The notes beneath the pieces are model-generated. The model had not been told where the DNA came from, did not search any database, and worked only from the letters and a program-made list of their open reading frames with translations. The position numbers were made by a program, and so were the translations under genes. This document shows positions 7,961-16,384 of a DNA stretch of 64,000 nt, piece after piece. This DNA is from Humibacillus sp. DSM 29435 (GTDB lineage: Bacteria > Actinomycetota > Actinomycetes > Actinomycetales > Dermatophilaceae): positions 186,001-250,000 of the forward strand of contig NZ_MAST01000034.1 of assembly GCF_001758225.1 (NCBI RefSeq). Direction: 5' to 3'. Position 1 is the first letter of the stretch. Every line of letters begins with the position of its first letter.

Positions 7961-9790
7961 TCAGCTGCTCAGGTCAGGGAACTGCTCGATGCGCCACTCG
8001 AGCTCGGGTTGGGCCGCACCGCTGCCGTCGAGGTCGACCTCACGACCGCGCAGCTCGACCCGGCGGATCTTGCCCGAGATCGTCTTCGGCAGGTCGTAGA
8101 ACTCGATGCGACGCACGCGCTGCCACGGGGCGAGGCGCGCCCGGGCGTGAGCCAGGATCGAGTGGGCCACCTCGGCATCCGGCAGGTGTCCGGGGGCCAG
8201 GGCGATGTAGGCCTTCGGGATCGCGAGGCGCACCGGGTCGGGAGAGGGAACGACGGCTGCCTCCGCCACCGCCGGGTGTTCGATGAGCACCGACTCGACC
8301 TCGAAGGGGCTGATCTTGTAGTCGCTCGCCTTGAACACGTCGTCGGTGCGCCCGACGTAGGTGATGTAGCCGTCGGCGTCGACCGAGGCCACGTCGCCCG
8401 TGTGGTAGAAACCGCCGGCCATCGCGTCGGCGTTGCGCTGCTCGTCGCCTTGGTAGCCGGTCATCAACAGGGTGGGGGATGCCGTCAGGTCGAGGCAGAT
8501 CTCGCCCTCGATCACCGTCTCACTGCCGTGCTCTCCCCCGGCGTCGCCCTGGGCGTCGGCGAGCGCGACCCGCTCGTTCGTGATCGGGTCGACGAGCACG
8601 ACCGGGCACCCGGGTAGCGGGCGTCCCATCGAACCCGGTTTCAGCGGCGAGCCGACCGTGTTGCCGACGATGGCCGTCGTCTCGGTCTGGCCGTAGCCGT
8701 CACGCACGTGCAGCCCCCAGGCCTGGTGCACCCTCGCGATGACCTCAGGGTTGAGCGGCTCACCTGCGGCCACAATCTCGCGGAGCGTGCCGGGGCCCCC
8801 GCTGAGGTCGGCGTTGATGAGCATCCGCCACACCGTGGGGGGCGCGCACAGGGAGGTGACCTGATGCTCGGTCAGCACCCGCAGCAGCGCAGCCGGGTCG
8901 AACCGCGTGAAGTTGTAGATGAAGATGGTCGACTCGGCGATCCACGGCGCGAAGAAGCACGACCAGGCGTGCTTGGCCCACCCCGGGCTCGAGATGTTGA
9001 GGTGCACGTCGCCCGGCTGCAGACCGATCCAGTACATCGTCGTCAGGTGCCCGCAGGGGTAGCTCTGCTGCGTGTGCTCGACGAGCTTGGGGCGGCTGGT
9101 CGTTCCCGAGGTGAAGTAGAGCAGCAGCCGGTCGTCGGGTGCGGTCTCTGGATGCGGCGCCGGGCCGACCGTCAGCCCGTATGCGTCGTGCAGGTCGAGC
9201 CAACGCGGTTGCGCGTCATTGTGTTGATCGTCGCCGGCCCCGACCCCGAGCCCTGCGTCAGCCCCCGTCGGCACCGCGATCCGGAGGTAGTCGCCCGGCA
9301 CGTCGTCGAACTTGTGCGTCTCACGCGAGTCGGCAATGACGGCGCGGGCGCCGCCACGATGGAGGCGGTCGACGAGGTCGCCCGGCCCGGCTGCCGTGGT
9401 CGTGGGCATGAGCACCGCACCCAGCTTCATCACCCCGAGCATGGTGTCCCACAGCTCGACCTGGTTGCCGAGCATGAGCAGCACCGCGTCGCCACGTCGA
9501 ACGCCCAGGCCCGCAAGCCAGGCCGCCACCTGGTCGGAGCGACGGCTCATGAGGTCGAACGAGATCGTGGTGACCTTCTCGTCGGGCGAGCCACCCTGAT
9601 CGATGATCGTGAGGGCGGCACGGTCGTTGCCGCGGGCGATGGCGTCGAACCAGTCGACCGCCCAGTTGAACCGGGGCCCGACAGCGGGGAACTCGAACTC
9701 GCTGACGGCCCGTTCGTGCTGGCCCCGCAGCTCGAGCAGCTGGTCACGGGCGGCACGGAAGGCGGTCGTGGCGCTGGAGGCATCAGTCAT
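7961..9790 (-). CDS. AMP-dependent acyl-CoA synthetase
   Basis: 609 residues from the ATG at 9790; a GTG 21 nt further upstream is possible. Adenylate-forming enzyme with the P-loop YFTSGTTSRPK, GYGQTETT (A5), YITYVGRTDDVFKASDYKIS (A7/A8) and the C-terminal lysine in KTISGKIRR (A10). Converts a carboxylic acid to its CoA thioester through an acyl-AMP. The SSPGWAKHAWSCFFAPWI block resembles acetyl/medium-chain ACSM-type synthetases. Two linkers are longer than usual (around GADAGLGVGAGDDQ and DAQGDAGGEHGSE). The chain length used is unknown. Confidence 0.9.
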   Translation of the reverse strand: MTDASSATTAFRAARDQLLELRGQHERAVSEFEFPAVGPRFNWAVDWFDAIARGNDRAALTIIDQGGSPDEKVTTISFDLMSRRSDQVAAWLAGLGVRRGDAVLLMLGNQVELWDTMLGVMKLGAVLMPTTTAAGPGDLVDRLHRGGARAVIADSRETHKFDDVPGDYLRIAVPTGADAGLGVGAGDDQHNDAQPRWLDLHDAYGLTVGPAPHPETAPDDRLLLYFTSGTTSRPKLVEHTQQSYPCGHLTTMYWIGLQPGDVHLNISSPGWAKHAWSCFFAPWIAESTIFIYNFTRFDPAALLRVLTEHQVTSLCAPPTVWRMLINADLSGGPGTLREIVAAGEPLNPEVIARVHQAWGLHVRDGYGQTETTAIVGNTVGSPLKPGSMGRPLPGCPVVLVDPITNERVALADAQGDAGGEHGSETVIEGEICLDLTASPTLLMTGYQGDEQRNADAMAGGFYHTGDVASVDADGYITYVGRTDDVFKASDYKISPFEVESVLIEHPAVAEAAVVPSPDPVRLAIPKAYIALAPGHLPDAEVAHSILAHARARLAPWQRVRRIEFYDLPKTISGKIRRVELRGREVDLDGSGAAQPELEWRIEQFPDLSS

Positions 9791-9883
9791 GACCCTGACC
9801 CTGCCACGCACTCGGCCGACGTCAAGAGCAGACCGGGGCGAGCGGCATCCGGCAGGAGGTCTTCAGGGGTTGTCGAGGCGCTC

Positions 9884-10573
9884 TCAGCTCTCGTCGGAGC
9901 CACGACGCGCCCGGGGCCGGCGCTCCTCGGCGAGCTCAGGCCGGTCACGGCGGCCGTCGGGGTCGCGGGTGGTGAAGCTCTCTGGTGCGTCGGGGCCGTC
10001 TTCTCCAGCGCCGGCCGACGAACCCAGGTGGCCGCGACGGCGCAGGTCGTCCTCGTCGATGAGCCGGTTGATCAGCTGCTGCACGTCGTTGCTGTTGGGA
10101 ATGTTGGCGAAGTCCTCGTCGGGGCTGTCGCCGGCCGACTCGACGTGAAGGGAGCCGGCGTTGATGATGCGGTCGAGCAGCGTCTGCTGGAAGCTCACGT
10201 CGGTGATCTTCGAGAGCGTGATGTCTTTGCCCGACTTGCTGACGATGCCGCGCCGCACCATCACGCGGTGGCTGGTCACGACGTAGTGGGTGGTGCGCCA
10301 ACGCAGGAAGGGCACCACCACCAACCACACCGCCAGCACGAGCAGCACCACCACCGCGATGAGCTGGATGCGGTTGCCCGTGCTGTCGTCGGGCGTCACG
10401 ACGGCGACCAAGATGGCCGCGGCGGCCAGCAGCACCCCGACGATCGTCGGTAGCGCCACGGTCAGCCAGTGCGGGTGGATGCTGCGCTCGACGCGCTCAC
10501 CCTTGGCCAGCACGTTCTCGGGAAACCCCACTGCGAACTCCTCGTCGGTCGATGGCTCGACTCTGCTCGGCAC
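9884..10573 (-). CDS. membrane-anchored PH-domain protein (bPH2/DUF304-like)
   Basis: 229 residues. Two adjacent membrane segments (about residues 38-60 and 70-92) are followed by a bacterial PH-like domain (THYVVTSHRVMVRRGIVSKS, then ITLSKITDVSFQQTLLDRI and GSLHVESAG). The tail after residue 165 is charged, Arg/Asp/Glu-rich and probably disordered. The start is GTG at 10573 with no convincing ribosome site. Role unknown; proteins of this type are common in actinobacterial membranes. Confidence 0.85.
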   Translation of the reverse strand: MPSRVEPSTDEEFAVGFPENVLAKGERVERSIHPHWLTVALPTIVGVLLAAAAILVAVVTPDDSTGNRIQLIAVVVLLVLAVWLVVVPFLRWRTTHYVVTSHRVMVRRGIVSKSGKDITLSKITDVSFQQTLLDRIINAGSLHVESAGDSPDEDFANIPNSNDVQQLINRLIDEDDLRRRGHLGSSAGAGEDGPDAPESFTTRDPDGRRDRPELAEERRPRARRGSDES

Positions 10574-10717
10574 CGTCGCGACGAAGCGTCACAGGCGCAG
10601 TCAGATCCTAGAAGGTTCCTGTGGCCGTTTCAGGTGGCGCGCGGGATCCGGTGGTTCTACGTTGCTGGTTGGGCAGGGCCGGCGGGCCGGGCTCCCCCTC
10701 GCACGAAGGAGTGTGTC

Positions 10718-11794
10718 GTGAAGACCATCGATCCCCACCGTCGCAGCCTGCTCACGATGGGCCTCGCCGCGCTCACGGCTACCGGGCTCGGGCTGACGCT
10801 CGGCCCTGCGGCCGTGGCATCGTCCGGCACCGGCTACGTCGCCCTGGGTGACAGCTACTCCTCGGGTACCGGCACCCGTGCGTACATCGCTGACGGCACC
10901 TCCTGCCAGCGCTCGACCTACGCCTACCCGGCGATCGACGCGGCGTCGCTCGGTCTGTCCCTGACCTTCCGAGCCTGCTCGGGGGCCACCGTGGCCGACG
11001 TGACCAACACTCAGCTGTCCGCCCTGACGGTCGACACGGGCTACGTGACGATCTCGGTCGGTGGCAACGACGCCGGCTTCTCGAGCGTGCTCACCACGTG
11101 CGCCCTGCCCAGCTGGCTGAGCAACTGCAACAGGGCCGTCGACCAGGCCCAGGCCACCATCAACACCATCGTGCCCGGGCGTCTGTCGAGCCTGTACAGC
11201 GCCATCCGGGCCCGGGCCCCCCACGCGAAGGTCATCGTGGTTGGCTACCCCCGCATCTTCAACGGCGCCGACTGCAACGCCCTGACCTGGTTCTCGCGGT
11301 CAGAGGAGTCGCGGCTCAACACGACCGCCGACCTGCTCAACGGGCGCACGGCGTCGGCTGCGGCGGCGGCGGGCTTCACCTTCGTCAACCCCACCTCGGC
11401 GTTCACCGGTCATGCGGTGTGTGACCGGGTCGAGTGGCTCAACGGACTGTCGTACCCGGTCACCGAGAGCTACCACCCCAACCGCACCGGCCACGCGAAC
11501 GGCCTTGTTCCGCTGACGCAACCGGTCTTCGGGCTGCCGGTGGCGCTCGGCAGGGCCTCCGCGGCCGCCGAGGCCCGGTCGTCTGCTCGGTCACTGGCCC
11601 GCGACGCGAGGCGCTGGGCCGCGGCCGACCGCACGGTGACCCCCAAGCCGTTCGTGGCTCCCGACCTGACGACGCCCCGGGCCAAGGCCGCTGCCCGTGC
11701 CGCCGGCGTCGACCTCTCGAGCCGCGCCAGCATCGACCGCGCCGACCGGGCGTTCCAGGCGAAGCAGGATGCCGCCTGGGCCAAGACCCGCTGA
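10718..11794 (+). CDS. Tat-exported SGNH/GDSL hydrolase (lipase/esterase)
   Basis: 358 residues from the GTG at 10718, which follows AAGGAG by 6 nt; longer in-frame readings lack a signal. The N terminus has a twin-arginine signal (HRRSLLTMGLAAL, Arg8-Arg9) ending near AVAS. SGNH block I is GDSYSSGTG (nucleophilic Ser), block III GGNDAGF, and block V ESYHPNRTGH with the catalytic His. Six or more cysteines suggest disulphides, as in the Streptomyces lipase/phospholipase relatives. About 90 Ala/Arg/Asp-rich residues extend past the catalytic domain. Likely a secreted esterase or phospholipase. Confidence 0.9.
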   Translation: MKTIDPHRRSLLTMGLAALTATGLGLTLGPAAVASSGTGYVALGDSYSSGTGTRAYIADGTSCQRSTYAYPAIDAASLGLSLTFRACSGATVADVTNTQLSALTVDTGYVTISVGGNDAGFSSVLTTCALPSWLSNCNRAVDQAQATINTIVPGRLSSLYSAIRARAPHAKVIVVGYPRIFNGADCNALTWFSRSEESRLNTTADLLNGRTASAAAAAGFTFVNPTSAFTGHAVCDRVEWLNGLSYPVTESYHPNRTGHANGLVPLTQPVFGLPVALGRASAAAEARSSARSLARDARRWAAADRTVTPKPFVAPDLTTPRAKAAARAAGVDLSSRASIDRADRAFQAKQDAAWAKTR

Positions 11795-11818
11795 CCCACC
11801 AACCCACCAACCCACCAA
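11795..11818 (+). repeat. 8-bp tandem repeat CCCACCAA x3
   Basis: Three exact copies of CCCACCAA begin one base after the GDSL gene stop and lead into the larger repeat array at 11823. Probably a simple-sequence expansion. Confidence 0.85.
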
Positions 11819-11822
11819 CCCA

Positions 11823-11938
11823 GTCGAGTGGCCACTTTCGTACACCCGCATCGGTACGGAACTGGCCACTCGACCGCTTGGGCGCGTACGGAACTGGCCA
11901 CTCGACCGGGTGAGCGCGTACGGAACTGGCCACTCGAC
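11823..11938. repeat. array of a 21-bp element: one inverted and three direct copies, 32-bp period
   Basis: Copies with the core GGAACTGGCCACTCGAC occupy 11854-11874, 11886-11906 and 11918-11938, exactly 32 bp apart. The 11-bp spacers are alike (8 of 11 identical), so the true unit is about 32 bp. An inverted copy (11823-11843, two mismatches) can pair with the first direct copy around a 10-nt loop. The array ends 9 bp before the TAGGGT promoter of the next gene. Related elements are at 1770-1795 and 16385-16420. No cas genes are present, and the spacers are too short and too similar for CRISPR. Confidence 0.9.
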
Positions 11939-11947
11939 TGGGGTTTG

Positions 11948-11953
11948 TAGGGT
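11948..11953 (+). promoter_or_regulatory. -10 box of a leaderless transcript
   Basis: TAGGGT stands 6 nt before the GTG start at 11960, directly behind the repeat array. Confidence 0.5.
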
Positions 11954-11959
11954 GAGAGC

Positions 11960-13504
11960 GTGCGCTACGACGACGTGATCATCGGTGGAGGCCACAACGG
12001 GCTCACCGCCGCCGCCTACCTCTCGCGAGCCGGGCGAAGGGTGCTGCTGCTCGAGCGGTCGGCCGATGTGGGCGGCGCCGCCGTCTCGGCCCGAGCCTTC
12101 GAAGGTGTCGACGCCCTGCTGTCGCGCTACTCCTACCTCGTGTCGTTGCTGCCACGCCAGATCCTGACCGACCTCGACCTCGACCTGCGGCTCATCCGGC
12201 GGCGCTACTCCTCGTACACGCCACTGCCCGGGTCACCCGAACGAGGCCTGTTGGTCGACCACGGCGACGAGCCCGCCACCGCAGCGGCGTTCCGGAACCT
12301 GACCGGTGGCGACGATGCCTACGCGGGCTGGTGCGACTTCTACGCGCGGATGGGCTCGCTGGCCGAGCGGGTCTTCCCGACCGTGCTCGAGCCGTTGCGC
12401 TCTCGGGAGGCTGTGCGCGACCTGGTCGGCGACGACGCGCTGTTCGACGCCCTGACGACCCAGCCCGTCGACACGCTGATCGGCCGGGTCACCGACGACG
12501 ACACCGTGCGCGGCATCATCGCCACCGACGCCCTCATCGGCACCTTCGCGTCGCTGTCGGGCACCGACCTGCGAGCCAACGTGTGCCTGCTCTACCACCT
12601 CATCGGCGGCGGCACCGGAGACTGGGACGTACCGGTCGGCGGCATGGGCGCCCTCACCCGATCCCTGGCCGCCGCGGCATCCGCGAGTGGCGCCACCATC
12701 GAGACGGGCGCCGAGGTCACCTCGGTCGACCCGTCGACAGGCGAGGTCCGGTGGCTCGGCGGCCACGTGACGGGCGCCAACCTGCTGTTCGGGTGCGCAC
12801 CCGAGGTGGCGAACCGCCTGCTCTCGGCGGCCGGCGCCGACCCCATCGACACCGAGCCCGACGTCGAGGGAGCCCAGCTCAAGGTCAACATGCTGCTGCG
12901 CCGCCTGCCTCGCCTGCGCGATGAGACGGTCGACCCTAGGGCCGCGTTCGCCGGCACCTTTCACGTGAACGAGGGCCACGACCAGCTCGAAGCCGCGTAT
13001 GCCGCTGCGTTCGCCGGGCACCTGCCCGAGCTTCCCCCGTGCGAGATCTACTGTCACACGCTGAGCGACCGCTCCATCCTCAGCCCCGAGCTGGCGGCCT
13101 CCGAGGCCCAGACCCTGACCCTCTTCGGCCTGCACTTCCCGGCCCGGCTGTTCCGCGCCGACAACGAGGCGGCCACCAAGCAGGCGCTGGCCGCCACCCT
13201 GCGCTCTCTCGACTCGGTGCTCGCCGAGCCGATCGAGAGCGTGCTCGCCCTCGATGCGAACGGAAACCCGTGCATCGAGGTGAAGAGCCCAGTCGACCTC
13301 GAGCAGTCGGTCGGCCTGCCCGGCGGCAACATCTTCCACCGAACCCTGCAGTGGCCGTGGGCCGAGGCCGGCTCCGACGTGGGCACCTGGGGTGTCGAGA
13401 CGCGGCACGCCAACGTGCTGCTCGCGGGCGCCGGCGCCCGCCGCGGGGGCGGGGTGAGCGGCATCCCCGGTCACAACGCGGCCCGCGCCGTGCTGCAGGG
13501 CTGA
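11960..13504 (+). CDS. FAD-dependent oxidoreductase, phytoene desaturase (CrtI)-like family
   Basis: 514 residues. The N-terminal dinucleotide-binding motif is DVIIGGGHNGLTAAAYLSRAG, followed by LLLERSADVGGAA, the usual FAD ADP-binding fold. A C-terminal block (NVLLAGAGARRGGGVSGIPG) resembles the FAD-contact motif of CrtI/carotenoid isomerase and amine-oxidase-like proteins. No crtB or crtE lies nearby, so carotenoid synthesis is not implied; many actinobacterial members have unknown substrates. GTG start, apparently leaderless. Confidence 0.85.
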   Translation: MRYDDVIIGGGHNGLTAAAYLSRAGRRVLLLERSADVGGAAVSARAFEGVDALLSRYSYLVSLLPRQILTDLDLDLRLIRRRYSSYTPLPGSPERGLLVDHGDEPATAAAFRNLTGGDDAYAGWCDFYARMGSLAERVFPTVLEPLRSREAVRDLVGDDALFDALTTQPVDTLIGRVTDDDTVRGIIATDALIGTFASLSGTDLRANVCLLYHLIGGGTGDWDVPVGGMGALTRSLAAAASASGATIETGAEVTSVDPSTGEVRWLGGHVTGANLLFGCAPEVANRLLSAAGADPIDTEPDVEGAQLKVNMLLRRLPRLRDETVDPRAAFAGTFHVNEGHDQLEAAYAAAFAGHLPELPPCEIYCHTLSDRSILSPELAASEAQTLTLFGLHFPARLFRADNEAATKQALAATLRSLDSVLAEPIESVLALDANGNPCIEVKSPVDLEQSVGLPGGNIFHRTLQWPWAEAGSDVGTWGVETRHANVLLAGAGARRGGGVSGIPGHNAARAVLQG

Positions 13505-13517
13505 CCCCGACCCTCCC

Positions 13518-13569
13518 GACCTCTGACCGGCGCCCCGTCGCGTTCCCGACAACACACCGGTTAGAGGTC
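13518..13569. terminator. bidirectional terminator-like inverted repeat
   Basis: GACCTCTGACCGG (13518-13530) pairs with CCGGTTAGAGGTC (13557-13569) with one mismatch and a 26-nt loop. It sits between two convergent genes and overlaps the tag stop codon. Confidence 0.45.
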
Positions 13570-14155
13570 AGGCCCGCCAGACGCCCGAGCTGCCCCGACG
13601 GTGGCTCACCATCAGGTGGGTGTCGACGATGCCCACCGCCTCCATCAGTGCGTACATCGTGGTCGGTCCGACGAAGGCAAAGCCCTTCTTGCGCAATGCC
13701 TTCGAGAGGGCGACCGACTCCTGCGACGAGGTCGGCACGTCGGCGTAGGTCTGGGGGCGAGGAGTGTCGCTCGGCCGGAACGCCCAGACGAAGTCGACGA
13801 GCCCGCCCTCGTCGCGCAGGGCGAGGGTGGCCCGGGCGTTGGTGATCGCGGCTCGAATCTTGCCGCGATGGCGCACGATGCCGGCGTCACCGAGCAGGCG
13901 TTCCACGTCGCGCTCGTCGAAGGTCGCCACGAGCTCGGCATCGAAGCCGGCGAAGGCCGCGCGAAAGGCCGGGCGCTTGCGCAGGATGGTGACCCACGAC
14001 AACCCGGACTGGAAGCCCTCGAGGCAGATGCGCTCGTAGAGGCCCGTTTCGTCGCGTACCGGCATCCCCCACTCGTTGTCGTAGTAGTCGCGCAGCAGCT
14101 CGTCGGTGGCCGCCCACTGCGGTCGCGTCAGGCCGTCGTCACCCGTCACCGTCAT
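13568..14155 (-). CDS. tag: DNA-3-methyladenine glycosylase I-like, zinc-site residues absent
   Basis: 195 residues. Base-excision enzyme family that removes 3-methyladenine. The HhH-like core is well kept: ICLEGFQSGLSWVTILRKR (with the Glu equivalent to E. coli Glu38), GIVRHRGKIRAAITNARA and KALRKKGFAFVGPTTMYALM. The residues that form the zinc snap in E. coli Tag (Cys4, His17, His175, Cys179) are mostly gone: RPQW replaces RCGW, DYYDNEWG replaces AYHDNEWG, and in VDTHLMVSHRR only the first histidine remains. This looks like a zinc-less actinobacterial subfamily. Leaderless start (TAGGGT 6 nt upstream). Confidence 0.88.
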   Translation of the reverse strand: MTVTGDDGLTRPQWAATDELLRDYYDNEWGMPVRDETGLYERICLEGFQSGLSWVTILRKRPAFRAAFAGFDAELVATFDERDVERLLGDAGIVRHRGKIRAAITNARATLALRDEGGLVDFVWAFRPSDTPRPQTYADVPTSSQESVALSKALRKKGFAFVGPTTMYALMEAVGIVDTHLMVSHRRGSSGVWRA

Positions 14156-14161
14156 GGCTCG

Positions 14162-14167
14162 ACCCTA
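14162..14167 (-). promoter_or_regulatory. -10 box of the tag gene
   Basis: On the minus strand TAGGGT lies 6 nt before the ATG at 14155. GACAAT (14177-14182), 5 nt before the divergent ATG at 14188, may serve the PAP2 gene. Confidence 0.5.
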
Positions 14168-14187
14168 GAACCCTGCGACAATGCGAC

Positions 14188-15021
14188 ATGCCCCAGACCG
14201 ACCCGCCGCGCGGTGACCACGACTCGATCGGTCGTCGCGACCTGGCTCACTGGGACACACGGCTCGGGCGATGGCTCGTGTCCCTGGTGACGGGGGTCGT
14301 TCGCGCCCTGCGCCCCACGGTTGGTCGGGCCGCCTCGTGGTCGTCGGCCAACGTCGCGTTCGTCGTGTTCAGTGTGATCGCCCTCGTGGTCATCGCCCTG
14401 CTCGTCGACGGCGCTCAGGAGGTCTACGAGGGCGTGGTCGGTGGAAACGGGCTGACCACTGTCGACCGGCCGGTGCTCGACGCGATGGTCTCCGTGCGCA
14501 ACCCCACGCTTGACGGTGTGATGACCGCCTTCACGAACATCGGAGGCCCCGTCGGGATGCCGCTGCTCGCCACGGTCGTCGTCGTCGTCATGACCGTGCG
14601 TCGCCGACGGTGGACGCCGGTGGTCGTCACCGCCATCGCGGCGGCGGGTTCGCTGGTGATGACGGTCGTCGGGAAGGACCTCGTCGGCCGGGCCCGGCCA
14701 CCGGCCGCCCTGGCCGTTCCCCCGCTCGAGATCTCGCCCTCGTTCCCCAGCGGTCACACGCTCAACGCGACCGTGCTGACCACCGTCGTCGTCTACCTGG
14801 TGCTGATCCAGACCACCGCCGTGTGGCAGCGAGTCACCTCGGTCGTGGTCGGCCTGAGCTTTGTCGTCACCATGGGCCTCAGCCGGGTCTACCTGGGGCA
14901 CCACTGGCTTACGGACGTGGTCGCCGGCTGGGCCATCGGGTTCGCGTGGGCACTGGCGGTGGTCACCGCCCACCGTCTCTGGCTCACGCTGCGCGACGAG
15001 GGTCGCGACACGGCTCGGTAA
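14188..15021 (+). CDS. PAP2-family membrane phosphatase
   Basis: 277 residues with about six membrane segments. The three phosphatase signature motifs are complete: KDLVGRARP, PSFPSGHT and SRVYLGHHWLTD. Members dephosphorylate phosphatidic acid, undecaprenyl pyrophosphate or related lipid phosphates at the membrane surface. The substrate is unknown. Divergent from tag. Confidence 0.92.
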   Translation: MPQTDPPRGDHDSIGRRDLAHWDTRLGRWLVSLVTGVVRALRPTVGRAASWSSANVAFVVFSVIALVVIALLVDGAQEVYEGVVGGNGLTTVDRPVLDAMVSVRNPTLDGVMTAFTNIGGPVGMPLLATVVVVVMTVRRRRWTPVVVTAIAAAGSLVMTVVGKDLVGRARPPAALAVPPLEISPSFPSGHTLNATVLTTVVVYLVLIQTTAVWQRVTSVVVGLSFVVTMGLSRVYLGHHWLTDVVAGWAIGFAWALAVVTAHRLWLTLRDEGRDTAR

Positions 15022-15084
15022 CCCGAGCACCAGAGCTTGGCCCCTTCAGGTTCACTGACTGCCGCGAGTCGACCGACGTCGGCT

Positions 15085-15231
15085 TCAGAGCTGCCTCAGC
15101 TCGCCCTGATCGCAGGAGTATCGGACGGCCAGGCTGCCGGCGGGAGGCAGGCTCACCGGGTGCGTCGCGGTCAGACCGAGGCCGCGGCGAAGAGAGGTAC
15201 GAATGGTCAGGGGGTGAGGGTTGCTGTTCAT
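15085..15231 (-). CDS. possible small protein (48 residues), unrecognised
   Basis: The 303-bp gap between the PAP2 and PaiB genes holds one small reading frame with high G/C at third positions (MNSNPHPLTIRTSLRRGLGL at the N terminus, then a proline-rich stretch). A GGAGG tract is present but sits only 1-2 nt before the ATG, which is too close. No relative recognised. Nothing else visible in this gap. Confidence 0.25.
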   Translation of the reverse strand: MNSNPHPLTIRTSLRRGLGLTATHPVSLPPAGSLAVRYSCDQGELRQL

Positions 15232-15324
15232 GCCTCCAGCGTCGAACCGGCTCCTGTGCGGTGTTTGTGACAACACGTAGCCATGACCGTGGCTGAATCT
15301 GCCTTCACCACAGGTCAGTCGACC

Positions 15325-15972
15325 TCAGAGGTTGAGTGCCCTCTCCACCGCCGACGCCACCGCAGTGGGCCCGCTCGCGCCGGAGCGGTCTGACTCATCG
15401 CGCAGCCCGGCGATGACGCCGGAGCGGTCGTCGTCGCTGCGGTTCTGGCTCAGCTTGGCCTTGGCCTCGATCCTCGCGATGGTCATCTCGATGCCGACGA
15501 CAGCCTTCAGCTGCCCGGCCACGTACTTCTCAGGCGCGTCGCTCACGGCCCAGGGGGTGGCCCGCTTGCCCTCATGACGCTCGGTGAGGCGGGTCACCGC
15601 GGTGCGCACCCAGTCGACGTCGTCGTGGATGGTGACCGGGCCCCTGAGATGCACCGCGGAGTAGTTCCAGGTGGGCACCACCCGGCCGTGCTCGGCCTTG
15701 CTGGCGTACCAGCTGGGTGAGACGTAGGCATCGGGTCCGGCGACCACGAACAAGGCGTCCGCCCCGTCTACGATGCGCCGCCAGTGGTCGTTCGCCCGGG
15801 CGAGATGAGCCACCACCCGGTCGCGCCCTTCGACGCTGTCGAGCAGGATCGGCAGGAGGGTGACGTCGGGCACCCCGTCGGCACCGACGGTCACGAGCTG
15901 GGCTACCGGGTGGGCCTGGAGGAAGGCGCCCACCTCAGGTTCGGGCATGACGTTGAATCGGGGAACGTACAT
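15325..15972 (-). CDS. PaiB-like FMN-binding protein
   Basis: 215 residues. N-terminal MYVPRFNVMPE and VTVGADGVPDVTLLPILLD, then ADALFVVAGPDAYVSPSWY, VVPTWNYSAVHLRGPV and the closing KLSQNRSDDDR are the hallmarks of the PaiB family, which has a flavin-reductase-like split-barrel fold. Bacillus PaiB was described as a negative regulator of sporulation and protease genes; most relatives are of unknown function and may bind FMN or haem. Confidence 0.88.
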   Translation of the reverse strand: MYVPRFNVMPEPEVGAFLQAHPVAQLVTVGADGVPDVTLLPILLDSVEGRDRVVAHLARANDHWRRIVDGADALFVVAGPDAYVSPSWYASKAEHGRVVPTWNYSAVHLRGPVTIHDDVDWVRTAVTRLTERHEGKRATPWAVSDAPEKYVAGQLKAVVGIEMTIARIEAKAKLSQNRSDDDRSGVIAGLRDESDRSGASGPTAVASAVERALNL

Positions 15973-16384
15973 GGCCCCGATGCTCCCACCTCCCCAGGGG
16001 GGCCATGAGTTAGCCTGTGTCGCCGGGATGCCGCACGACCCGGTAGGGGCCGCGCTCCACCACCATCTGGCCGGGGCCGGTCTTCAGCACCGTAGTGAAG
16101 GCGTGAACTGCCCCGGGTCTGCGCAGACCGCCCAAGCGGTATCCTCACCGTCACGGCGGTGGCGATCAGGCCGGAGGCGACGCGGCACCCGAGAACACGG
16201 CATCCGAGAACACGGCATCCGACAACACCGCCGAGACGGCGATGGGCACCGATCGTGGCGGGCCGCGCTCGTCGAGGTGAGCGCGGTGCTGCTCATCGTT
16301 GCGATCGCTGTGGCGATCGGGTGGGCCCGGTTCGTCGGCCGCCGACCGGCGGACCGGCTCCAGTCCCTCAACCAGTGAACGAAA
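15973..16384 (+). other. gene-poor gap with a possible frameshifted small membrane-protein remnant
   Basis: No convincing intact gene lies here. In plus frame 16116-16268 the reading contains a twofold ENTAS repeat (16195-16215 region) and stops; shifted by one frame from about 16276 to the TGA at 16378 it continues as one hydrophobic segment (VSAVLLIVAIAVAIGWARFV) with a charged tail, with strong third-position G/C. The two halves could be one small single-pass protein broken by a frameshift, or chance. Both lack a clear start and ribosome site. Confidence 0.25.

Noticed and set aside
8708-10453. Plus-strand open frame opposite the acyl-CoA synthetase and PH-domain genes
   Set aside because: Reverse reading of two supported genes; spans their boundary and has no recognisable domain.
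11854-11938. CRISPR array
   Set aside because: Only three direct copies, spacers of 11 bp that resemble each other, and no cas genes nearby.
11960-13504. Carotenoid biosynthesis gene
   Set aside because: The protein is CrtI-like in fold, but no phytoene synthase or other carotenoid genes are near, so the specific role was not called.
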